64,000 nucleotides of DNA, taken from positions 31,745,855 to 31,809,854 of the forward strand of contig OZ038312.1 in NCBI GenBank assembly GCA_964035775.1, written 5' to 3'. A program made the position numbers and the translations under genes. Numbering within the stretch: the stretch's first letter is position 1; every line of letters begins with the position of its first letter. The DNA is from Osedax frankpressi (taxonomy: Eukaryota > Annelida > Polychaeta > Sabellida > Siboglinidae). Below the pieces are notes generated by a model that saw nothing but the letters and a program-made list of their open reading frames with translations, ran no database searches and was not told where the DNA came from. Of the stretch, positions 55,801 through 64,000 are shown piece by piece.

Positions 55801-56248
55801 ATTGTTAAGTCTTCACTATATTATTGTTAAGTCTTCACTATATTATTGTTAAGTTTTCACTATATTATTGTTAAGTCTTCACTATATTATTGTTAATTCT
55901 TCACTATATTATTGTTAAGTCTTCACTATATTATTGTTAAGTCTTCACTATATTATTGTTAATTCTTCACTATATTATTGTTAAGTCTTCACTATATTAT
56001 TGTTAAGTTTTCACTATATTATTGTTAAGTCTTCACTATATTATTGTTAAGTCTTCACTATATTATTGTTAAGTCTTCACTATATTATTGTTAAGTTATC
56101 ACTATATTATTGTTAAGTTTTCTCTATATTATTGTTAAGTCTTCACTATATTATTGTTAAGTTTTCACTATATTATTGTTAAGTCTTCACTATATTATTG
56201 TTAAGTTTTCACTATATTATTGTTAAGTTTTCACTATATTATTGTTAA
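52839..56248 (+). repeat. Satellite between the two near-exact tandem blocks
   Basis: Ordinary 22-bp units with scattered markers from both neighbouring blocks: TTAAATTTTCATTC (about 52878 and 54525), TTGTTTAGTT (52966, 54609, 55200), one TTAGG unit (54171), TTGAG (about 54207), and a TTAACTTTTCAC unit (about 55048). The stretch at 54050-54620 resembles 46700-47150. It looks like more diverged copies of the same higher-order repeat, but no single clean period was followed through. Confidence 0.65.
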
Positions 56249-59200
56249 GTTTTCATTCTATTATTGTTAAGTTTTCACTATATTATTGTTAACTTTTCAC
56301 TATATTATTGTTAAGTTATCACTATATTATTGTTAAGTTTTCTCTATATTATTGTTGTCTTCACTATATTATTGTTAAGTTTTCACTATATTATTGTTAA
56401 GTTTTCACTATATTATTGTTAAGTTTTCACTATATTATTGTTAAGTTTTCACTATATTATTGTTAAGTTTTCACTATATTATTGTTAAGTCTTCACTGTA
56501 TTATTGTTAAGTCTTCACTATATTATTGTTAAGTCTTCACTATATTATTGTTAAGTTTTCACTATATTATTGTTAAGTCTTCACTGTATTATTGTTAAGT
56601 CTTCACTATATTATTGTTAAGTTTTCACTATATTATTGTTAAGTCTTCACTATATTATTGTTAAGTTTTCACTATATTATTGTTAAGTTTTCACTATATT
56701 ATTGTTAAGTTTTCACTATATTATTGTTAAGTTTTCACTATATTATTGTTAAGTTTTCACTATATTATTGTTAAGTTATCACTATATTATTGTTAAGTTT
56801 TCACTATATTATTGTTAAGTTTTCACTATATTATTGTTAAGTTTTCACTATATTATTGTTAAGTCTTCACTATATTATTGTTAAGTCTTCACTATATTAT
56901 TGTTAAGTCTTCACTATATTATTGTTAATTCTTCACTATATTATTGTTAAGTCTTCACTATATTATTGTTAAGTTTTCACTATATTATTGTTAAGTTTTC
57001 TCTATATTATTGTTAAGTCTTCACTATATTATTGTTAAGTCTTCACTATATTATTGTTGTCTTCACTATATTATTGTTAAGTCTTCACTATATTATTGTT
57101 GTCTTCACTATATTATTGTTAAGTTTTCACTATATTATTGTTAAGTTTTCATTCTATTATTGTTAAGTTTTCACTATATTATTGTTAAGTTTTCACTATA
57201 TTATTGTTGTCTTCACTATATTATTGTTAAGTTTTCACTATATTATTGTTAAGTTTTCACTATATTATTGTTAAGTTTTCACTATATTATTGTTGTCTTC
57301 ACTATATTATTGTTAAGTTTTCACTATATTATTGTTAAGTTTTCACTATATTATTGTTAAGTTTTCACTATATTATTGTTAAGTTTTCACTATATTATTG
57401 TTGTCTTCACTATATTATTGTTAAGTTTTCACTATATTATTGTTAAGTTTTCACTATATTATTGTTAAGTTTTCACTATATTATTGTTAAGTTTTCACTA
57501 TATTATTGTTAAGTCTTCACTATATTTTTGTTAAGTCTTCACTATATTATTGTTGTCTTCACTATATTATTGTTAAGTCTTCACTATATTATTGTTAAGT
57601 CTTCACTATATTATTGTTAAGTTTTCACTATATTATTGTTAAGTTTTCACTATATTATTGTTAAGTTTTCACTATATTATTGTTAAGTTTTCACTATATT
57701 ATTGTTAAATTTTCATTCTATTATTGTTAAGTTTTCACTATATTATTGTTAAGTTTTCACTATATTATTGTTAAGTTTTCACTATATTATTGTTGTCTTC
57801 ACTATATTATTGTTAAGTCTTCACTATATTATTGTTAAGTTTTCACTATATTATTGTTAAGTTTTCACTATATTATTGTTAAGTTTTCACTATATTATTG
57901 TTAAATTTTCATTCTATTATTGTTAAGTCTTCACTATATTATTGTTAAGTTTTCACTATATTATTGTTAAGTCTTCACTATATTATTGTTTAGTTTTCAC
58001 TATATTATTGTTAGGTTTTCACTATATTATTGTTGTCTTCACTATATTATTGTTAAGTCTTCACTATATTATTGTTAAGTCTTCACTATATTATTGTTAA
58101 GTCTTCACTATATTATTGTTAAGTTTTCACTATATTATTGTTAAGTTTTCACTATATTATTGTTAAGTCTTCACTATATTATTGTTAAGTTTTCACTATA
58201 TTATTGTTAAGTCTTCACTATATTTTTGTTAAGTCTTCACTATATTATTGTTAAGTCTTCACTATATTATTGTTAAGTCTTCACTATATTATTGTTAAGT
58301 CTTCACTATATTATTGTTAAGTCTTCACTATATTATTGTTAAGTTTTCACTATATTATTGTTAAGTCTTCACTATATTATTGTTAAGTCTTCACTATATT
58401 ATTGTTAAGTTTTCACTATATTATTGTTAAGTCTTCACTATATTATTGTTAAGTTTTCACTATATTATTGTTAAGTCTTCACTATATTATTGTTAAGTCT
58501 TCACTATATTATTGTTTAGTTTTCACTATATTATTGTTAGGTTTTCACTATATTATTGTTGTCTTCACTATATTATTGTTAAGTCTTCACTATATTATTG
58601 TTAAGTCTTCACTATATTATTGTTAAGTCTTCACTATATTATTGTTAAGTCTTCACTATATTTTTGTTAAGTCTTCACTATATTATTGTTAAGTTTTCAC
58701 TATATTATTGTTAAGTTTTCACTATATTATTGTTAAGTTTTCACTATATTATTGTTAAGTCTTCACTATATTTTTGTTAAGTCTTCACTATATTATTGTT
58801 AAGTTTTCACTATATTATTGTTAAGTTTTCACTATATTATTGTTAAGTCTTCACTATATTATTGTTTAGTTTTCACTATATTATTGTTAGGTTTTCACTA
58901 TATTATTGTTGTCTTCACTATATTATTGTTAAGTTTTCACTATATTATTGTTAAGTCTTCACTATATTATTGTTTAGTTTTCACTATATTATTGTTAGGT
59001 TTTCACTATATTATTGTTGTCTTCACTATATTATTGTTAAGTCTTCACTATATTATTGTTAAGTCTTCACTATATTATTGTTAAGTCTTCACTATATTTT
59101 TGTTAAGTCTTCACTATATTATTGTTAAGTTTTCACTATATTATTGTTAAGTTTTCACTATATTATTGTTAAGTTTTCACTATATTATTGTTAAATTTTC

Positions 59201-59260
59201 ATTCTATTATTGTTAAGTCTTCACTATATTATTGTTAAGTTTTCACTATATTATTGTTAA
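56249..59260 (+). repeat. Higher-order tandem duplication, copy 1 (3012 bp)
   Basis: It starts at a TTCATTC unit and is followed directly by copy 2 at 59261. At offset 3012 the shared markers are TTAACTTTTC (56291 and 59303), two TTCACTGTA units (first at 56491 and 59503), TTAAATTTTCATTC (57709 and 60721; 57905 and 60917) and TTGTTTAGTT (57991 and 61003). From about 58500 the offset is 2880, at TTGTTTAGTT (58517 and 61397) and onward without difference in the stretches compared. The shift comes from unit gain or loss between 58021 and 58501. Confidence 0.88.
58511..59050 (+). repeat. Nested repeat of the TTTAG, TTAGG, TTGTTGTC trio
   Basis: A three-unit block (TTGTTTAGTT, TTGTTAGGTT, then a 20-bp TTGTTGTC unit) occurs at 57991, 58517, 58867 and 58975, spaced 526, 350 and 108 bp. 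Each spacing is a number of 22-bp units plus one 20-bp unit. The same trio occurs at 61003, 61397, 61747 and 61855 in the second tandem copy, so it spread locally before the 3-kb duplication. Confidence 0.8.
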
Positions 59261-62140
59261 GTTTTCATTCTATTATTGTTAAGTTTTCACTATATTATTG
59301 TTAACTTTTCACTATATTATTGTTAAGTTATCACTATATTATTGTTAAGTTTTCTCTATATTATTGTTGTCTTCACTATATTATTGTTAAGTTTTCACTA
59401 TATTATTGTTAAGTTTTCACTATATTATTGTTAAGTTTTCACTATATTATTGTTAAGTTTTCACTATATTATTGTTAAGTTTTCACTATATTATTGTTAA
59501 GTCTTCACTGTATTATTGTTAAGTCTTCACTATATTATTGTTAAGTCTTCACTATATTATTGTTAAGTTTTCACTATATTATTGTTAAGTCTTCACTGTA
59601 TTATTGTTAAGTCTTCACTATATTATTGTTAAGTTTTCACTATATTATTGTTAAGTCTTCACTATATTATTGTTAAGTTTTCACTATATTATTGTTAAGT
59701 TTTCACTATATTATTGTTAAGTTTTCACTATATTATTGTTAAGTTTTCACTATATTATTGTTAAGTTTTCACTATATTATTGTTAAGTTATCACTATATT
59801 ATTGTTAAGTTTTCACTATATTATTGTTAAGTTTTCACTATATTATTGTTAAGTTTTCACTATATTATTGTTAAGTCTTCACTATATTATTGTTAAGTCT
59901 TCACTATATTATTGTTAAGTCTTCACTATATTATTGTTAATTCTTCACTATATTATTGTTAAGTCTTCACTATATTATTGTTAAGTTTTCACTATATTAT
60001 TGTTAAGTTTTCTCTATATTATTGTTAAGTCTTCACTATATTATTGTTAAGTCTTCACTATATTATTGTTGTCTTCACTATATTATTGTTAAGTCTTCAC
60101 TATATTATTGTTGTCTTCACTATATTATTGTTAAGTTTTCACTATATTATTGTTAAGTTTTCATTCTATTATTGTTAAGTTTTCACTATATTATTGTTAA
60201 GTTTTCACTATATTATTGTTGTCTTCACTATATTATTGTTAAGTTTTCACTATATTATTGTTAAGTTTTCACTATATTATTGTTAAGTTTTCACTATATT
60301 ATTGTTGTCTTCACTATATTATTGTTAAGTTTTCACTATATTATTGTTAAGTTTTCACTATATTATTGTTAAGTTTTCACTATATTATTGTTAAGTTTTC
60401 ACTATATTATTGTTGTCTTCACTATATTATTGTTAAGTTTTCACTATATTATTGTTAAGTTTTCACTATATTATTGTTAAGTTTTCACTATATTATTGTT
60501 AAGTTTTCACTATATTATTGTTAAGTCTTCACTATATTTTTGTTAAGTCTTCACTATATTATTGTTGTCTTCACTATATTATTGTTAAGTCTTCACTATA
60601 TTATTGTTAAGTCTTCACTATATTATTGTTAAGTTTTCACTATATTATTGTTAAGTTTTCACTATATTATTGTTAAGTTTTCACTATATTATTGTTAAGT
60701 TTTCACTATATTATTGTTAAATTTTCATTCTATTATTGTTAAGTTTTCACTATATTATTGTTAAGTTTTCACTATATTATTGTTAAGTTTTCACTATATT
60801 ATTGTTGTCTTCACTATATTATTGTTAAGTCTTCACTATATTATTGTTAAGTTTTCACTATATTATTGTTAAGTTTTCACTATATTATTGTTAAGTTTTC
60901 ACTATATTATTGTTAAATTTTCATTCTATTATTGTTAAGTCTTCACTATATTATTGTTAAGTTTTCACTATATTATTGTTAAGTCTTCACTATATTATTG
61001 TTTAGTTTTCACTATATTATTGTTAGGTTTTCACTATATTATTGTTGTCTTCACTATATTATTGTTAAGTCTTCACTATATTATTGTTAAGTCTTCACTA
61101 TATTATTGTTAAGTCTTCACTATATTATTGTTAAGTCTTCACTATATTTTTGTTAAGTCTTCACTATATTATTGTTAAGTTTTCACTATATTATTGTTAA
61201 GTTTTCACTATATTATTGTTAAGTCTTCACTATATTATTGTTAAGTTTTCACTATATTATTGTTAAGTTTTCACTATATTATTGTTAAGTCTTCACTATA
61301 TTTTTGTTAAGTCTTCACTATATTATTGTTAAGTTTTCACTATATTATTGTTAAGTCTTCACTATATTATTGTTAAGTCTTCACTATATTATTGTTTAGT
61401 TTTCACTATATTATTGTTAGGTTTTCACTATATTATTGTTGTCTTCACTATATTATTGTTAAGTCTTCACTATATTATTGTTAAGTCTTCACTATATTAT
61501 TGTTAAGTCTTCACTATATTATTGTTAAGTCTTCACTATATTTTTGTTAAGTCTTCACTATATTATTGTTAAGTTTTCACTATATTATTGTTAAGTTTTC
61601 ACTATATTATTGTTAAGTTTTCACTATATTATTGTTAAGTCTTCACTATATTTTTGTTAAGTCTTCACTATATTATTGTTAAGTTTTCACTATATTATTG
61701 TTAAGTTTTCACTATATTATTGTTAAGTCTTCACTATATTATTGTTTAGTTTTCACTATATTATTGTTAGGTTTTCACTATATTATTGTTGTCTTCACTA
61801 TATTATTGTTAAGTTTTCACTATATTATTGTTAAGTCTTCACTATATTATTGTTTAGTTTTCACTATATTATTGTTAGGTTTTCACTATATTATTGTTGT
61901 CTTCACTATATTATTGTTAAGTCTTCACTATATTATTGTTAAGTCTTCACTATATTATTGTTAAGTCTTCACTATATTTTTGTTAAGTCTTCACTATATT
62001 ATTGTTAAGTTTTCACTATATTATTGTTAAGTTTTCACTATATTATTGTTAAGTTTTCACTATATTATTGTTAAATTTTCATTCTATTATTGTTAAGTCT
62101 TCACTATATTATTGTTAAGTTTTCACTATATTATTGTTAA
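59261..62140 (+). repeat. Higher-order tandem duplication, copy 2 (2880 bp)
   Basis: Direct tandem partner of 56249-59260. The match runs to 62142, where copy 1 goes on into copy 2 with TTCATTC and copy 2 goes on into an ordinary unit. Both copies include the 88-residue repeat-only open frame (58818-59084 and 61698-61964), which is identical in the two. Confidence 0.88.
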
Positions 62141-62585
62141 GTCTTCACTATATTATTGTTTAGTTTTCACTATGTTATTGTTAAGTTTTCACTATATTAT
62201 TGTTGTCTTCACTATATTATTGTTGTCTTCACTATATTATTGTTAAGTCTTCACTATATTATTGTTGTCTTCACTATATTATTGTTAAGTCTTCACTATA
62301 TTATTGTTAAGTTTTCACTATATTATTGTTAAGTTTTCACTATATTATTGTTAAGTTTTCACTATATTATTGTTGTCTTCACTATATTATTGTTAAGTCT
62401 TCACTATATTATTGTTGTCTTCACTATATTATTGTTAAGTCTTCACTATATTATTGTTAAGTTTTCACTATATTATTGTTAAGTTTTCACTATATTATTG
62501 TTAAGTCTTCACTATATTATTGTTAAGTCTTCACTATATTATTGTTAAGTCTTCACTATATTATTGTTAAGTCTTCACTATATTA

Positions 62586-62952
62586 TTGTTAAGTTTTCAC
62601 TATATTATTGTTGTCTTCACTATATTATTGTTAAGTCTTCACTATATTATTGTTGTCTTCACTATATTATTGTTAAGTCTTCACTATATTATTGTTAAGT
62701 CTTCACTATATTATTGTTGTCTTCACTATATTATTGTTAAGTCTTCACTATATTATTGTTGTCTTCACTATATTATTGTTAAGTCTTCACTATATTATTG
62801 TTGTCTTCACTATATTATTGTTAAGTCTTCACTATATTATTGTTGTCTTCACTATATTATTGTTAAGTCTTCACTATATTATTGTTGTCTTCACTATATT
62901 ATTGTTAAGTCTTCACTATATTATTGTTAAGTTTTCACTATATTATTGTTAA
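62586..62952 (+). repeat. 42-bp dimer array (22 + 20) with frame-preserving periodicity
   Basis: From about 62701 to 62920 the 22-bp and 20-bp units alternate strictly, giving five 42-bp dimers, with a looser alternating run just before. Because 42 is divisible by 3 and the 20-bp unit lacks the TAA-forming AA, two + strand frames stay open over 62586-62930 (114 codons) and 62692-62952. Both start at TTG and encode only repeat peptide such as LHYIIV and FTILLLS. I do not regard them as genes. Confidence 0.85.
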
Positions 62953-63481
62953 GTTTTCACTATATTATTGTTAAGTCTTCACTATATTATTGTTAAGTCT
63001 TCACTATATTATTGTTAAGTCTTCACTATATTATTGTTAAGTCTTCACTATATTATTGTTAAGTTTTCACTATATTATTGTTAAGTTTTCACTATATTAT
63101 TGTTAAGTTTTCACTATATTATTGTTAAGTTTTCACTATATTATTGTTAAGTCTTCACTATATTATTGTTAAGTCTTCACTATATTATTGTTAAGTTTTC
63201 ACTATATTATTGTTAAGTTTTCACTATATTATTGTTAAGTTTTCACTATATTATTGTTAAGTTTTCACTATATTATTGTTAAATTTTCATTCTATTATTG
63301 TTAAGTTTTCACTATATTATTGTTAAGTTTTCACTATATTATTGTTAAGTTTTCATTATATTATTGTTAAGTCTTCACTATATTATTGTTAAGTTTTCAT
63401 TATATTATTGTTAAGTCTTCACTATATTATTGTTAAGTCTTCACTATATTTTTGTTAAGTCTTCACTATATTATTGTTGTC

Positions 63482-63503
63482 TTCACTTTTATATTGTTAA
63501 GTC
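63482..63503 (+). repeat. Scrambled satellite unit
   Basis: One unit reads TTCACTTTTATATTG instead of TTCACTATATTATTG. It keeps the 22-bp length and normal flanks, and this arrangement was not seen elsewhere. It lies just before a block (63447-63660: ATTTTTG, 20-bp unit, TTTTTACTAT, CTATGTT) that matches the order at 49161-49353 and 52349-52541. Another copy of the 38-52 kb higher-order repeat therefore begins near the end of the window. Confidence 0.7.
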
Positions 63504-64000
63504 TTCACTATATTATTGTTAAGTTTTCACTATATTATTGTTAAGTTTTTACTATATTATTGTTAAGTCTTCACTATATTATTGTTAAGTTTTCACTATA
63601 TTATTGTTAAGTTTTCACTATATTATTGTTAAGTTTTCACTATGTTATTGTTAAGTTTTCACTATATTATTGTTGTCTTCACTATATTATTGTTAAGTCT
63701 TCACTATATTATTGTTGTCTTCACTATATTATTGTTAAGTTTTCACTATATTATTGTTAAGTCTTCACTATATTATTGTTAAGTCTTCACTATATTTTTG
63801 TTAAGTTTTCACTATATTATTGTTAAGTTTTCACTATATTATTGTTAAGTTTTCACTATATTATTGTTAAGTTTTTACTATATTATTGTTAAGTCTTCAC
63901 TATATTATTGTTAAGTTTTCACTATGTTATTGTTAAGTTTTCACTATATTATTGTTGTCTTCACTATATTATTGTTAAGTTTTCACTATATTATTGTTAA

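Larger units (their letters stand above)
32213..64000 (+). repeat. 22-bp satellite array, right arm
   Basis: The same 22-bp unit and orientation as the left arm, again with nothing else in it. The variant mix differs. The TTGCTAAG variant (34773, 36593, 42931, 46561, 49881) and the ATTTTTG variant (49-64 kb) were seen only here. TTAAATTTTCATTC becomes common from 38.9 kb onward. The 20-bp unit coupled to TTCATTC, recurrent in the first 12.4 kb, was not seen. Higher-order repeats of about 3.0-3.7 kb dominate 38.5-62.1 kb. The array continues to the last base, so neither end of the satellite lies in this window. Confidence 0.99.

Noticed and set aside
62586-62930. 114-codon open reading frame, and similar 64-88 codon frames at 1153, 1497, 2761, 3497, 9568, 10942, 40779, 58818 and 61698
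   Set aside because: All begin at TTG, encode only the repeat peptide, and follow from local runs of 20-bp units. No codon bias, domain or promoter is present.
1-64000. CRISPR array
   Set aside because: Units are directly contiguous with no unique spacers, and no cas-like gene is present.
1-64000. Plasmid iterons or a replication origin (22-bp AT-rich direct repeats)
   Set aside because: Iteron sets are a few copies next to a rep gene. Here there are thousands of copies and no gene.
1-64000. TATA or -10 promoter-like motifs (CTATATTA)
   Set aside because: They are part of every unit and have no downstream gene, so they carry no specific signal.
1-64000. Transposable or virus-derived element inside the array
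   Set aside because: No stretch departs from the satellite for more than part of a unit, so there is no room for one.

Overview
The whole window is one satellite (minisatellite) array with no recognisable gene. The basic unit is 22 bp, TTCACTATATTATTG followed by TTAAGTT or TTAAGTC. It runs head to tail in one orientation from base 1 to base 64000 and is interrupted only by a 200-base run of N at 32013-32212. At about 22 bp per unit the window holds roughly 2,900-3,000 units (estimated from length, not counted). The commonest length variant is a 20-bp unit that lacks the AA of TTAAG. Units of 19, 21 and 23 bp and a handful of recurrent base variants also occur. The array is about 80% A+T, T-rich on the + strand, and almost free of CpG.

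Tens of kilobases of gene-free short-period satellite, plus a fixed-length N gap, point to a eukaryotic chromosome assembled by scaffolding long contigs. The array could be centromeric, pericentromeric, subtelomeric or another heterochromatic block. The unit is not one I can assign to a named satellite or species, and the sequence alone does not show the chromosomal position.

The interest lies above the 22-bp level. The variants (final T or C, 20-bp unit, TTCATTC, TTAAC, TTAATTC, TTAGG, TTGAG, ATTTTTG, TTGCTAAG) act as a barcode, and reading it shows nested higher-order repeats. From left to right: 0-13 kb is rich in 20-bp units and has short local duplications plus a pair 1157 bp apart. About 13.3-19.0 kb carries a higher-order repeat with an offset of about 3.4-3.6 kb and a cluster of 85/107-bp repeats at 15.4-15.9 kb. 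21.7-22.4 kb has a 306-bp tandem pair, and 23.7-24.7 kb has a pair 680 bp apart. 27.2-29.1 kb has an 870-bp tandem repeat whose sequence recurs at 28.9-30.7 kb and again into the gap. 34.4-36.8 kb has a pair 1820 bp apart. 38.5-52.8 kb is a higher-order array with a period of about 3.2-3.7 kb, including a nearly exact tandem pair (46331-49650 and 49651-52838). 56.2-62.1 kb is another nearly exact tandem pair (about 3.0 and 2.9 kb). 62.6-62.9 kb is a run of 42-bp 22+20 dimers.

No tRNA, rRNA, transposon, CRISPR array or protein-coding gene is supported. The open frames that exist start at TTG, encode only the repeat, and arise where 20-bp units remove the stop codon that each 22-bp unit otherwise brings into frame.
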